A stretch of 64,000 nucleotides of DNA from NCBI RefSeq assembly GCF_000317105.1, contig NC_019693.1:1302001-1366000 (forward strand). The letters run 5' to 3'. This document shows positions 25,142-35,161 of this stretch, piece by piece; positions within the stretch are counted from its first letter, which is position 1, and each line of letters begins with the position of its first letter. Below the pieces are notes generated by a model, which was not told where the DNA came from, ran no database searches, and saw only the letters and a program-made list of their open reading frames with translations. Source of the DNA: Oscillatoria acuminata PCC 6304 (GTDB lineage: Bacteria; Cyanobacteriota; Cyanobacteriia; Cyanobacteriales; Laspinemataceae). A program made the position numbers and the translations under genes.

Positions 25142-25151
25142 ATGGAATCCA

Positions 25152-25231
25152 CACCCTGAAGGGTGGGGCTATACAGACAAAGCCTGCCTAAGCGCTGTCG
25201 CGCAGGCTTGCGCCAAACGCAGGCTAAAGAG
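25152..25231 (-). repeat. 80-bp repeat, copy 2
   Basis: Exact second copy of the element at 25062. The 283-bp space between the candidate cargo gene and the pentapeptide gene also holds AGATGGAATCCAC at 25140-25152 and again at 25265-25277, suggesting that the tandem copy arose by a duplication that included flanking DNA. Confidence 0.9.
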
Positions 25232-25336
25232 TAAAGTAGGTCTTTCACAGCCGGATTGGGGATGAGATGGAATCCACCTATTTTAGGGGACTCGCTTAGG
25301 GAGTCACATTCGACTTATGGCTAGTTATCCCAATGC

Positions 25337-26074
25337 CTACCGGGTAACTGGAGGTGGCGGGGGTGGTGGTGGTGGAAGAGGGGCCGGTGTGGGTTCAGGG
25401 GCGGGTTCGGCTGCGGGTTCGGCTGCAGGTTCCGGTGTGGGTTCAGGGGCGGGTTCAGGGGCGGGTTCAGGGGCGGGTTCCGCTGGGGGACAACCGATTT
25501 CCGAGACAGAACCATCAGGCATGATGGCGCGACAGAGGGAGGCGTCGATGAGGATGGTATTCCGGAGTTTGGCATCGGTTAAGTCGGCGCGTTCGAGGTT
25601 GGCCCCTTCTAGGTTGGCGGTGGAGAGGTCCGCTTCGGTTAAATCACAGAGGTAGAGATTGGCTTTGGGAAGAGAGGCCCCGACGAGGTTTACAAAGTTG
25701 AATTCGGCATGAGGGGCGATCGCCCCATATAAATCCGCATCCCTTAAGTCAGCGTCATGCAAAATTGCACCACTGAGGTTGGTGACGATTAACGAGGCAC
25801 TTCTGAGATTGGCCCCAATCAGGTTGGCGTTGAGCAGAGAGGCTCCATTGAGATTGGCCCCGTTCAGATTGGCCCCACTGAGATTGGCCCCGTTCAGATT
25901 AGCCCCGCTGAGGTTGACGCCGTTAAGGTTGGCCCCGCTGAGGTTGATGCCGCTGAGTTCGCAGTTGCGACAGTCTCGGGTATTGAAAAGTTGTTGCAGG
26001 TGCTGGGGGTTCTCAGCGCCCAGGGGAATTGCGCTAGTCAGCAGGAAGGCGATCGCCAGTAGGATTTGTTTCAT
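25337..26074 (-). CDS. Secreted pentapeptide-repeat protein with Pro-Ala-Glu tail
   Basis: About 245 residues from the ATG at 26074 (MKQILLAIAFLLTSAIPLGA, a clear signal peptide; GGAGG lies 4 bp upstream). Longer starts would precede the signal peptide with unrelated residues. A CRNCELSGINLSGANLNG segment opens the pentapeptide domain, the same C-x-x-C start as in the proteins at 1946 and 55593. After about 150 residues the helix ends and a low-complexity tail of (A/T)PEPAPEP units and eight or more prolines follows, encoded by a 12-bp tandem repeat. The tail could span or bind the cell wall. Function unknown. Confidence 0.85.
   Translation of the reverse strand: MKQILLAIAFLLTSAIPLGAENPQHLQQLFNTRDCRNCELSGINLSGANLNGVNLSGANLNGANLSGANLNGANLNGASLLNANLIGANLRSASLIVTNLSGAILHDADLRDADLYGAIAPHAEFNFVNLVGASLPKANLYLCDLTEADLSTANLEGANLERADLTDAKLRNTILIDASLCRAIMPDGSVSEIGCPPAEPAPEPAPEPAPEPTPEPAAEPAAEPAPEPTPAPLPPPPPPPPPVTR
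25381..25490. repeat. 12-bp coding tandem repeat (GGGTTCAGGGGC)
   Basis: Imperfect tandem GGGTTCAGGGGC/GGGTTCGGCTGC units that encode the PAPEP tail of the pentapeptide protein on the minus strand. Copy number is likely to vary between strains. Confidence 0.75.
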
Positions 26075-26300
26075 GGGGCCTCCAAGTTGCCTCTTCTGTT
26101 CTGATTGTCTCCCCCAGGTTTTCCACTTGGCTATTAGACTGAAGTGGAATGCGATCGCCTTCCTGCTCATCTTTATTATCCAGAGGCACACAATTTTTTT
26201 ACAATTTTTTAAGGAGTGCCAGCCAGATGCTCGCTACTGCTTCTATGACAAACTGATTGAGAAGCGCTCTATATAGTATTCACGGGCAATTGTTATCAGA

Positions 26301-27203
26301 ATGCGATATTCAGTTTTAAGTCGGTTTCAGGGAACCCTACTCGGTGCTAATATAGGCTATGGGATAGAAAGCGATTTGTTTTCCCTCGCGGGTCCTCTGT
26401 TGGAGGTGCGCCCGAGACCCGGGGAAAATGAATACCTGGTGGCGAGTGGAAAAAGTTTAATTCAACAGGGGGGATTTGATTCCTCAAGCTGGTTGGAGGC
26501 AGTTGCCTCGGTGTCTCAACGGTCCGAGGGAATTGAATCGACGGCAATCTTAGGGGCCGATCGCCTGATGGCTGTGCTTCCGGTTCTCCTCTTCTATCAC
26601 GAACAATTAGAATTTTTGAGAACAACCCTATATCAGATTAGTGAACATTTGTCAATCCCTTTAGCCGAAAGAGATGGACTGTTGGCGATGGGATATGCGA
26701 TCGCCGCCAGTCTGACGGAACGGCTGAACCGGCACAGTTTGATTGGAGAAACCATTGCCTATCTTCAGCAGAGTCCATCCCCTCTAATTATCCAACTGGC
26801 CATTGTTGAAGCCCTCCTCGCTGAAGGTGTCAGTTTAGAACGGGTTCGAGAACAATTGACCCGGACTGAGGAGACCACCAGCCTCCCCTTTGCCCTCGGG
26901 TTTTACTGCTTTCTGAGTACCCTAGAAGACTTTCGATTATCCATCAGTCGAGCCACTCGCACGGGGAGTCAATCCGGTGTGACAACCGTAATTACGGGAA
27001 TTTTGTCCGGGGCCTATAATAGCATTCCAGGCATTCCTTGGACTGGACAACAGGGTCCATTGCCAACCGATAAACTCTTTCACCTAGGCGATCGCCTGCT
27101 CGCCACCTGGTCTGGGGTCTATGATGTCCAGTATCAACCGGAAGAAGCCATTCATTTTCGCGCTGTCGCCGCAGCTAATGTGATTCGTCCCTGGCAGGTT
27201 TAG
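26301..27203 (+). CDS. Degenerate ADP-ribosylglycohydrolase (DraG) family protein
   Basis: A 300-residue all-helical protein. The start (SRFQGTLLGANIGYGI) and the C-terminal SGVTTVITGILSGAYNSIPGIP follow the DraG/ADP-ribosylglycohydrolase pattern GxLLGxAxGDALG and GGDTDTxAAxxGALxGAxxG. The Asp residues that bind the two Mg ions are replaced (GANIG for GDALG, GSQSGVT for GDTDT), so catalysis is unlikely. Cyanobacteria commonly encode such proteins; role unknown. It is alone on the plus strand ahead of the HD gene with a 334-bp gap. Confidence 0.7.
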   Translation: MRYSVLSRFQGTLLGANIGYGIESDLFSLAGPLLEVRPRPGENEYLVASGKSLIQQGGFDSSSWLEAVASVSQRSEGIESTAILGADRLMAVLPVLLFYHEQLEFLRTTLYQISEHLSIPLAERDGLLAMGYAIAASLTERLNRHSLIGETIAYLQQSPSPLIIQLAIVEALLAEGVSLERVREQLTRTEETTSLPFALGFYCFLSTLEDFRLSISRATRTGSQSGVTTVITGILSGAYNSIPGIPWTGQQGPLPTDKLFHLGDRLLATWSGVYDVQYQPEEAIHFRAVAAANVIRPWQV

Positions 27204-27218
27204 GGACTGGGTAAAGTA

Positions 27219-27270
27219 GGGGATGGGGAGGATGGGGGAGATGGGGAGGATGGGGAGGATGGGGGAGATG
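27219..27270. repeat. GGGGATGGGGAGGAT tandem repeat
   Basis: Low-complexity repeat in the gap 27204-27537, complementary in type to 19116-19180. The rest of this gap holds a small CCCCTGTGGGG hairpin and no gene. Confidence 0.7.
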
Positions 27271-27537
27271 AAAAATTAAATTGTTTTTATAAAATATTCT
27301 GTCTTTAACCCCTGATTAGGGTCAAAAAGCCCCTGTGGGGTGGGATTAATCTCATCTTGAAGGGAAGATTATAGGCAACGCTACGGCTTGAAACCTCCAC
27401 TTGATCTGATTTACCCAACCGATCCCCGCCTTTGGGGGTAAAGATTTAGGCTGAGGAAGAGTGCCTCTATAATGGTGCATAACGCCTTGGCTTCTACTCC
27501 TAGCAATCCTCTATTTTAGAACAGGCACGAGAGATCC

Positions 27538-30078
27538 ATGAGATCAATTCAGATGCTGACTCGGCAACTCGAACAATGGGGAAGAGATTGCGCCCACATT
27601 TACTCGCGCAATTTTTCTGACCGCAATCAACGGAAGAGAGGGACCCTCCGTACAGGGTCCCCTCGGTCTTTGCCTCACGAGTTACCCTCCCCTCCCGGTC
27701 AAGGTTCAACTGAACTGCGCGCTTGGAGAAAGAGATTCCAATCCCAGATGAATACTACAGTCCATTCCCCTGTCGCCCTTGTGCTGGCAGTGACTTGCCT
27801 CACCGCAACTATCGGACAGCGCTTTTACAATCAGCCGCGATTGGATGTAGGCACGATTGCCCCACAAACCTTTATCGCTTCAGAAGACGCTAGGGTAGAG
27901 GACACCAAAACCACTGAAGACAATCGCAGGGCGGCCCGCATTGGATCCAGTCCGGTTTTAATGATTGATCGCCCCGTCTCTCAGCAGATGGAGAAAGTCC
28001 TGCAACGAGTGTTGGACGAAGGGACCCAATTGCGCCAAGTTGGGGGGCAATTTCCCTTTGTGGATATCACCATCTTGTCTACTTCGACACAGCTTTATTT
28101 GAGACAGGCCCCGGAGTGGGAATATAACGCGATGGTGAGGGCGGCGGGAGAAGATACGCCCATGGTAGATATTTCCGCCAATTCAGTTCAGGACCCCGAA
28201 CAGTCGTCTCCGACAACTTGGGCGATCGAACGGGGTCTGTTAACGGACTCCGGACAGCAAGCGGTGATGGAACTGCAAGCGTACCGCAAACGGGGTGGGT
28301 CCGTGGCGTTTTCGGGATTGGTGGAGCAAATTTCCCAGGCGCGTCAAACCTACCGTTTAGCGGTGGCGGCGATCGCAGATACGACCAGTATCACCTCAAC
28401 TCATATTTATAGTCTCAATTTATTTGAACTCTCTGATGAAGAGTGGATTCAAACTCAATTGGGTCTCGACAATGCCTTACAGCGGATGTTGTCCCAAGGG
28501 ATTCCACCGGGATTGCCGAAAAATATTCTGCAAATGGCGGTGATGATCCAGTTGGAGGGTCAGGTGCCACAGGGGGCAGTGGAACTCTCTCAGAATTTAC
28601 TGTTAGAGGTCCTACAGCCTAATTTAACCAAAGATTTAGAACGCACCCGAGTCCGCGCTGAACAAGCGGCCCTGGAAGTCAAGCCGGTTCTTGTCACCAT
28701 TGAACAAGGGGAGGTGATTATTGAACAGGGTGAACCGATTTCTCAGTCGCAATTTGTGCTTTTAGATCACTTTGATCTGAGTCGCCGAGAAATTAATTGG
28801 CCCGGACTGTTGGGGTTTGGCGGAACAGTAACGATCGCCGTGGGGATTTTTTGGTTGGTTCAACGGCGGGTTCATCCGAAGTTACGACGGCGCGATCGCG
28901 GTCTGGCATTACTTTTGTCCTTGACGGCACCGCTATTAATTTCTCTGGGGATTCCTTACACGACCTTACCGGCAGTCGGGTTATTACTCGGCAGTTTCTA
29001 CGGGTCCATCCTGTCGGGGACGGTTGTGGGACTTCTGAGTGTCCTCTTACCCCTAGGCATTGAAATCGAGTGGACTTATTTGCTGGCGAATGCGGCTGCC
29101 GGTGTCGTCAGTGGCATCCTAGCCGGACGAATGCGATCGCGAGAAGAACTGGCAATGGTTGGGGGTGTAGCTGGTTTAACCCAAGGTGGAGTTTACCTGA
29201 TTGGTAGCCTGATTCCCAGTGCCACCGCCGGGACCATCTGGTACACGATTCTGGGGGCTGCTGGGATTCAGGCGATCGCTGGGGTCTCCTGGAGTATTGT
29301 CGCCCTCGGCTTGAGTCCCTACCTCGAACATCTGTTTGACCTAGTAACGCCCATCCGTCTGGCAGAACTGGCTAACCCCAATCGCCCCCTCTTAAAACGG
29401 TTGGCTTCCGAAGCGCCGGGGACCTTCCAACATACTCTGTTTGTCGCCACCCTCGCCGAAGCTGCCGCCAAGGAACTTAGCTGTAATGTGGAACTGATTC
29501 GCACAGGTACGTTGTATCATGACATCGGTAAAATGCACGACCCCCAAGGGTTTATCGAAAACCAAATGGGGGGACCGAACAAACATGATGAAATTGATGA
29601 CCCTTGGGAAAGTGCGGCAATTATTAAAAAGCACGTCACCGAAGGGCTGGTGATGGCGCGTAAATGCCGTTTACCGAAAGCGATTCAAGCCTTTATTCCG
29701 GAACACCAAGGCACAATGTTGATTGCTTATTTTTACCATCAAGCGAAACAACGTGCTCAACAAGAGGGGCGAGAAGTGCGGGATGAAGATTTCCGCTATG
29801 ATGGTCCAATTCCCCAATCTCGGGAAACGGCGATCGTCATGTTGGCCGACTCTTGTGAGGCAGCCTTACGCAGTCTCAAGGAAGTCACCCCAGAGGAAGC
29901 CTTGAATATGGTGAATAAAATTCTCAAAGCCCGGTGGCAAGACAATCAACTGGGTGAGTCCGGTCTGAAACGGGAAGAAATGCCGAAAATTGCCGAAATC
30001 TTTGTGAGGGTTTGGCAACAGTTCAATCACAAACGGATTGCCTATCCCAAAGGGGCGCTTTCTCTCCACTCGAAGTAA
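27538..30078 (+). CDS. 7TM-HD family phosphodiesterase (PgpH-like)
   Basis: An 846-residue protein. Residues 1-75 are cytoplasmic and basic, a first membrane helix lies near 77-95 (VALVLAVTCLTATIG), the extracytoplasmic 7TMR-HDED domain spans about 100-410 (RLDVGTIAPQTFIASEDARV is typical), then six or seven membrane helices to about 615, and an HD domain with HDIGKMHDP (His661-Asp662), KHVTEG and PEHQGT. PgpH, the known member of this architecture, hydrolyses cyclic di-AMP. All metal-binding residues expected of the HD core appear present. It is monocistronic here and convergent with the ABC permease gene. Confidence 0.93.
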   Translation: MRSIQMLTRQLEQWGRDCAHIYSRNFSDRNQRKRGTLRTGSPRSLPHELPSPPGQGSTELRAWRKRFQSQMNTTVHSPVALVLAVTCLTATIGQRFYNQPRLDVGTIAPQTFIASEDARVEDTKTTEDNRRAARIGSSPVLMIDRPVSQQMEKVLQRVLDEGTQLRQVGGQFPFVDITILSTSTQLYLRQAPEWEYNAMVRAAGEDTPMVDISANSVQDPEQSSPTTWAIERGLLTDSGQQAVMELQAYRKRGGSVAFSGLVEQISQARQTYRLAVAAIADTTSITSTHIYSLNLFELSDEEWIQTQLGLDNALQRMLSQGIPPGLPKNILQMAVMIQLEGQVPQGAVELSQNLLLEVLQPNLTKDLERTRVRAEQAALEVKPVLVTIEQGEVIIEQGEPISQSQFVLLDHFDLSRREINWPGLLGFGGTVTIAVGIFWLVQRRVHPKLRRRDRGLALLLSLTAPLLISLGIPYTTLPAVGLLLGSFYGSILSGTVVGLLSVLLPLGIEIEWTYLLANAAAGVVSGILAGRMRSREELAMVGGVAGLTQGGVYLIGSLIPSATAGTIWYTILGAAGIQAIAGVSWSIVALGLSPYLEHLFDLVTPIRLAELANPNRPLLKRLASEAPGTFQHTLFVATLAEAAAKELSCNVELIRTGTLYHDIGKMHDPQGFIENQMGGPNKHDEIDDPWESAAIIKKHVTEGLVMARKCRLPKAIQAFIPEHQGTMLIAYFYHQAKQRAQQEGREVRDEDFRYDGPIPQSRETAIVMLADSCEAALRSLKEVTPEEALNMVNKILKARWQDNQLGESGLKREEMPKIAEIFVRVWQQFNHKRIAYPKGALSLHSK

Positions 30079-30109
30079 GGGGAGGGGGAAATTAACCCCC
30101 TGCTTGGAC

Positions 30110-30970
30110 TTACCCTTTAACTCCCGTCCCGGCATCCGTGGGGACAATGTATTGCTGCAACAGGAGAAATAACAGTAACACCGGGGCGATGGCGATCGTT
30201 GACCCCGCAGCAATCAACCGCCAATCTGCGGAAAATGTCCCTTCTAATCGCGCCACCCCGAGGGGTAAGGTATAAAATTCCGGGCGGTCAATCACCAGTA
30301 ACGGCCACAGAAAATCACTCCATGACCCAATAAAGACCAACAGCGCTAACGTCACTAGCGCGGGTTTCACCGCCGGAATCATCACATTCCACCAAATCCC
30401 TAATTCTGAACAGCCATCCATCCGTCCTGCTTCTTCTAACTCTTTCGGTACTCCTTTAAAGGCTTGGCGCAATAAAAAGATGCCAAAGGCTGAGGCGAGA
30501 GAAGGTAAGATAATCCCTAAATAAGTGTTTTTTAATCCCAACTGCACGGTTAAAATATACAAGGGAATCATCACGATTTGAAAAGGAATCATAATCGTAG
30601 AGACTATTCCGGAAAAAATCAGATTCCTGCCGGGAAATTCTAATCGGGCTAGGGGATAAGCTGCTAAGGCACAAAATATCACATTAAAGCTCACCGTTAG
30701 GACTGCAACCAAGGTACTATTAAAGAGATATTGTCCGAAGGGACTTGCTTCCCATACCCGAACAAAGTTCTGGAATGTGGGTTCTGCGGGGAGGAATTGC
30801 GGAGGAATTTGAAAGATGTTTTCATTCGGCGACTTGAAGGCGGTACTCACTAGCCAAATTAAGGGGAGTAGGGTGAGGAAGGCGATCGCACTCAACAGGG
30901 CATAAAAACCCAACCGTTTCCATCGGGATTGGGTTTGACGCGCAGCAGTCAGCTTGAGGGAATCTTTCAT
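30110..30970 (-). CDS. Carbohydrate ABC transporter permease (MalG/UgpE type), orphan
   Basis: About 286 residues from the ATG at 30970 (MKDSLKLTAARQT; AAGG 8 bp upstream), with six membrane helices and the EAA loop (EEAGRMDGCSELGIWWNVMIP then AVKPAL) that contacts the ATPase. The FKSPNENIFQIPPQF segment after helix 1 is characteristic of the MalG-like sugar permeases. No partner permease, binding protein or ATPase lies in the window, so the transporter must be assembled with products encoded elsewhere. A longer start at 31036 would add 22 non-conserved residues. Confidence 0.9.
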   Translation of the reverse strand: MKDSLKLTAARQTQSRWKRLGFYALLSAIAFLTLLPLIWLVSTAFKSPNENIFQIPPQFLPAEPTFQNFVRVWEASPFGQYLFNSTLVAVLTVSFNVIFCALAAYPLARLEFPGRNLIFSGIVSTIMIPFQIVMIPLYILTVQLGLKNTYLGIILPSLASAFGIFLLRQAFKGVPKELEEAGRMDGCSELGIWWNVMIPAVKPALVTLALLVFIGSWSDFLWPLLVIDRPEFYTLPLGVARLEGTFSADWRLIAAGSTIAIAPVLLLFLLLQQYIVPTDAGTGVKG

Positions 30971-31036
30971 AAAGGTTAGCCTTGAAAGTTGAGAATAAAG
31001 ACAATTTAAGTGATTTAAACGGGAATATTTTAGCAC

Positions 31037-31823
31037 AAAAAAATAGGTTTAGTTTATCCCAATCCCGATTTTACTATTTTTAAAGTTTGGCACAACCTCC
31101 CTGCATGGAATCGGATAACACCGCGATTTAAAGTGCCCTTTTTTCTAAAGCCTTAACACTTAAAAATGACCCACATCATATCATCAGGTCAGGCAACTTT
31201 TCCAATAAACTGATTGAAATCCACTAAAACCGCCTGTTTGATGTCATCCGAGGAGTGAGAACAATCTTGCCTCAAAATATCACATAATCTCTCAATTCCC
31301 TACATTGGTTTGGCCTCGTCCCAAGAATTGGCTAAACCGTGGAGGGAAATCTCTCTACGCCGTTGTTGCGATCGCTTATCCCTTAATTTGCCAGTTTCAT
31401 CCAGTTTGCACCCCCTTGAAACCCGTTTCGTTTGCTCGTTTTCCGCTTAGTAAAGCCATTTATAGCTATTCTTTATTTTATCCTCCTTCATCCCACCGGG
31501 TCAAGAGTTTCGACCCCTGCCGGATGGGGTCAAGGAAAATAGGATGGGGTCTGAGTGAGGGATCCACTCAAAACTAACGCCTGCGATCGCCTCAATGGAA
31601 GCACAGATTGCCGTCAGAACTGCTCAATTTACCCCCTGGACATTTGGGATGGGATCTGGCATAATCCGAATCAGGCATTTAAACAGTCAAGGCGATCAAT
31701 CTCGGTCTAGCGGACTCAAGGAGTGGCCCTCTGACGGAGTTAATCTCCCTGGTTCTGGCCTTTATAAAATTTTCAGATTTAGAGTTGTAATTTTATTCAC
31801 AGATTAGAGATTGAGTTATTCAC
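31037..31823. other. Intergenic region, no gene recognised
   Basis: 787 bp between the permease and hsdM genes. Open frames of 90 and 70 codons at 31305 and 31595 have no protein-like features or ribosome-binding sites. An AT-rich TTTATAAAAT at 31761-31770 could be part of an hsdM promoter, but no matching -35 element was convincing. Confidence 0.5.
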
Positions 31824-33884
31824 ATGACGACACAGGAGAGCGTGATGCTCCAGCCAAAAAATACAACCGTAGATGATCAGCAACTTTCTAACTTCATTTG
31901 GCAAATTGCCGATCTGTTGCGGGGGCCGTATCGACCGCCACAATATGAGCGGGTGATGTTACCGATGACGGTTTTGCGTCGTTTTGACTGCATCCTTGCA
32001 CCCACCAAACAGGATGTTTTAGATAAATATCAGCAATGTAAGGATCGATTTAAAGATGATGCCCTTGACTCCATGCTCAATAAAGCAGCAGGGCAACGCT
32101 TTCACAATCGTTCTGAATTTACCTTTGAAAAGCTGAAGGGCGATCCCAATAACATTGATAAACATTTGGTGACCTATATCAATAGTTTTTCAAAAAACAT
32201 CCGGGAGATTTTTGAACGCTTCGAGTTCACCGCCGAAATTGAAAAAATGAATGAGGCGAATATTCTTTATTTAGTTGTCTCCAAATTTTGTGATGTTGAT
32301 TTACACCCTAACCAAGTGGATAACATTGCAATGGGGTCGATTTTTGAAGATTTAATCCGCCGTTTCAATGAACTTGCCAATGAAACCGCCGGAGATCACT
32401 TTACGCCCCGGGAAGTCATCCGGTTAATGGTCGATATTTTATTCGCCCCCGATGATGATATTTTGACCAAACCCGTTATTTGTCGATTGCTCGACCCGGC
32501 TTGTGGTACGGGGGGGATGTTATCGGAATCCCAAAACTATCTACGAGAAAATAACAAAGAAGCACAACTGTGGGTTTTTGGGCAGGATTTTAATCCCCGG
32601 GCCTATGCGATCGCCGCTTCTGATTTATTGATAAAAGGCAACGAAAAAAGTGCGATTAAGTTTGGAGACTCCCTAACTGACGATCAATACTCCGGCGAAA
32701 CCTTTGATTATTTTTTGGCAAATCCTCCTTTTGGTGTGGATTGGAAAAAACAGCAAAAGGACGTAAAACGAGAACATGAAAAATTTGGTTTTGCCGGACG
32801 GTTTGGGGCGGGTTTGCCCAGGGTTAATGACGGTTCCCTGTTGTTTTTACAGCATCAGATTAGCAAGTTTGAACCCTATCAACCAGACAGCGATAAAAAG
32901 GGTTCTCGTCTGGTGATCGTCTTTAATGGTTCCCCTTTATTTACAGGGGGTGCGGGAAGCGGTGAAAGTGAAATCCGCAAGTGGATTATTGAAAGCGATT
33001 GGTTAGAGGCGATCGTCGCCTTACCAGAACAGATGTTTTATAACACGGGTATTGGAACTTATATTTGGATTGTCACCAACCGAAAGCAGAAACACCGTCA
33101 AGGCAAAATTCAACTGATCGATGCACGTCACCGCTGGCAACCGATGCGACGGAGTTTAGGGGATAAACGCCGTTATATGGGTGAGGAAGATATCGCCATT
33201 GTGGTGCAGGAATATGGGAATTTTGTAGAGACGGAAACAAGCAAAATTTTTAAGAATGAGGATTTCGGTTATAACCGCGTTCCCATTGAGCGACCCCTGC
33301 GTTTACTGTATCAAATGGATACAGACCGAAAACTTCGTTTTCTCGATGGTGTTCCCTATTTATTAGATGATGTTCAGGCGATCGATAAACAATTAGGGCG
33401 CGAACCTCGTCCGGATTGGAATGAGTTTGATCGGTTAATGAACGATTTATTAAAACAGCGGAATAGTCGTTGGAAAAAGGCGGAACAAAAGCTATTTCGA
33501 GATGTTTTTACGGAACGAGAACCGGAGGCAGAACCCGTTATTTTAAAACAACGGAAGGCTAAGGATGAACCTTATGCTCGTGTATGGGGTTGGTTCCCAG
33601 TTCCGGGCAAAAAAATAGAACGGATGTATGAGGCAGACTCAAAGCTGAGGGATTTTGAAAATGTTAATTTACAACATGAACTGACCCGTTATTTTCTGGA
33701 AGAAGTTGAACCTCATGTTTCGGATGCTTGGGCAGATGGCGATAAGATTAGAAGTGCTTTTGAAATTAATTTCAATCGCTATTTTTACAAGTACACGCCA
33801 CCTCGTCCATTGGCGGAAATTGATGCAGATATTAAACAGATGGAACAGGAGATTATTAAGTTGTTGAGGGAGGTAACAGCATAA
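31824..33884 (+). CDS. hsdM: Type I restriction-modification DNA methyltransferase subunit
   Basis: A 686-residue HsdM. The N-terminal helical bundle (LSNFIWQIADLLRGPYRPPQ) is followed by the class I methyltransferase with the SAM motif LDPACGTGGM (223-232) and the catalytic NPPF (300-303), which marks an N6-adenine methylase. The C-terminal region (about 500-686) carries the helical tail that packs on HsdS. The protein is longer than EcoKI HsdM (about 530 residues) but normal for this subgroup. It is the first gene of the operon and its stop overlaps the hsdS start by one base (TAATG). Confidence 0.95.
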   Translation: MTTQESVMLQPKNTTVDDQQLSNFIWQIADLLRGPYRPPQYERVMLPMTVLRRFDCILAPTKQDVLDKYQQCKDRFKDDALDSMLNKAAGQRFHNRSEFTFEKLKGDPNNIDKHLVTYINSFSKNIREIFERFEFTAEIEKMNEANILYLVVSKFCDVDLHPNQVDNIAMGSIFEDLIRRFNELANETAGDHFTPREVIRLMVDILFAPDDDILTKPVICRLLDPACGTGGMLSESQNYLRENNKEAQLWVFGQDFNPRAYAIAASDLLIKGNEKSAIKFGDSLTDDQYSGETFDYFLANPPFGVDWKKQQKDVKREHEKFGFAGRFGAGLPRVNDGSLLFLQHQISKFEPYQPDSDKKGSRLVIVFNGSPLFTGGAGSGESEIRKWIIESDWLEAIVALPEQMFYNTGIGTYIWIVTNRKQKHRQGKIQLIDARHRWQPMRRSLGDKRRYMGEEDIAIVVQEYGNFVETETSKIFKNEDFGYNRVPIERPLRLLYQMDTDRKLRFLDGVPYLLDDVQAIDKQLGREPRPDWNEFDRLMNDLLKQRNSRWKKAEQKLFRDVFTEREPEAEPVILKQRKAKDEPYARVWGWFPVPGKKIERMYEADSKLRDFENVNLQHELTRYFLEEVEPHVSDAWADGDKIRSAFEINFNRYFYKYTPPRPLAEIDADIKQMEQEIIKLLREVTA

Positions 33885-35158
33885 TGAATGTTGTGCAGCC
33901 CAAAAAAAAGCCATTGAAAAACCTTGCTACAATTAATGATAATTCACTAACCGAAAATACAAATCCAGAGTGGGAAGTGAAATATATTGATATTGGCAAT
34001 GTCAATTCGAGGGGAGAAATTAATGATATTCAAACGTATCGGTTTGCAGATGCACCTAGCCGAGCGCGACGTATTGTTTCAGATGGAGATGTAATTATTT
34101 CTACGGTAAGGACCTACCTTCAAGCTATTGCACCAATTAAATCGCCACCAGATAACCTTATAGTCTCTACAGGTTTTGCGGTAATTCGCCCGCGTCTTGA
34201 CCAGTTAGATGCAGACTATTGCAAATATGCTTTAAGAGAAGCAGAATTTTTACATGAAGTAGTAGCACGCTCTGTAGGTATCAGCTATCCCGCAATCAAT
34301 ACCTCAGATTTAGGGAATATTCCTATTTATATTCATTCACTATCTGAACAAAAAGCGATCGCCCATTATCTCGATAAAGAAACAGCTAAAATCGACCAAC
34401 TAATTGAAGCCAAAAAACGATTATTGGAATTATTAGACGAAAAACGTCGTGCCCTCATCACCCATGCTGTCACTCGTGGCTTAAATCCTGACGTTCCGAT
34501 GCGTGATTCTGGTGTTGAGTGGATAGGGGAAATTCCTAAACATTGGTCAATTCAAAGACTTAAAACAGTAAGTCGCTCACTTCAAATAGGCCCTTTTGGG
34601 TCCCAACTTCATGCAGAAGACTATGTTGATGATGGAATTCCGGTTATTAATCCTGTGCATTTAGTTGATGGTAAAATCATTCCAAACTATCAAGTAGCTG
34701 TAGATCAAGAAACAGCCAAACGTTTATCTATTTATCAATTGGAGAATGGCGATGTCGTTTTTGCCCGTCGAGGAGAGATTGGACGATGTGGAGTAGTAAC
34801 TCAAGAAGAAGTTGGATGGTTGTGCGGTTCAGGTAGTCTTAGAGTACGACCCAATTTAGAAAGCCTCGATCCGGAATATTTAGTTTTACTCGTGTCACAT
34901 ACATCGGTAGGAAAAAGTTTATCTATGATGTCTGTCGGTACAACTATGGAAAACTTAAATACGCAAATCATTAGTGACTTAAGAATTCCCCTACCTCCTT
35001 TGAGCGAACAGTCTTATCTGGTATCTGAAATCAAAGATAAAGTTTGCCAATTAAATTCTTTAAAAACAATTACAGAACAAACGATTAAACTTTTAGAAGA
35101 ACGTAGAATTGCTTTGATTAGCAGTACAGTCACTGGTCAACTTAAAATTAAGGAGTAA
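33884..35158 (+). CDS. hsdS: Type I restriction specificity subunit
   Basis: A 424-residue HsdS with two target-recognition domains. TRD1 (1-165) ends in the conserved helix EQKAIAHYLDKETAKIDQLI; TRD2 starts after DSGVEWIGEIPKHWSIQRLK and is followed by the second, less perfect conserved helix (LSEQSYLVSEIKDKVCQL). Typical length. TRD1 lacks the usual IPxGW-type opening, beginning instead at VQPKKKPLKNLATIND, so the N-terminus may be slightly shortened or belong to a divergent class. Specificity cannot be read from sequence. Codon use is visibly more AT-rich than in flanking housekeeping genes. Confidence 0.93.
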   Translation: MNVVQPKKKPLKNLATINDNSLTENTNPEWEVKYIDIGNVNSRGEINDIQTYRFADAPSRARRIVSDGDVIISTVRTYLQAIAPIKSPPDNLIVSTGFAVIRPRLDQLDADYCKYALREAEFLHEVVARSVGISYPAINTSDLGNIPIYIHSLSEQKAIAHYLDKETAKIDQLIEAKKRLLELLDEKRRALITHAVTRGLNPDVPMRDSGVEWIGEIPKHWSIQRLKTVSRSLQIGPFGSQLHAEDYVDDGIPVINPVHLVDGKIIPNYQVAVDQETAKRLSIYQLENGDVVFARRGEIGRCGVVTQEEVGWLCGSGSLRVRPNLESLDPEYLVLLVSHTSVGKSLSMMSVGTTMENLNTQIISDLRIPLPPLSEQSYLVSEIKDKVCQLNSLKTITEQTIKLLEERRIALISSTVTGQLKIKE

Positions 35159-35161
35159 CTC

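Noticed and set aside
31305-31807. Two small plus-strand open frames upstream of hsdM.
   Set aside because: No ribosome-binding site, no protein-like composition, no recognisable motif; left as non-coding.
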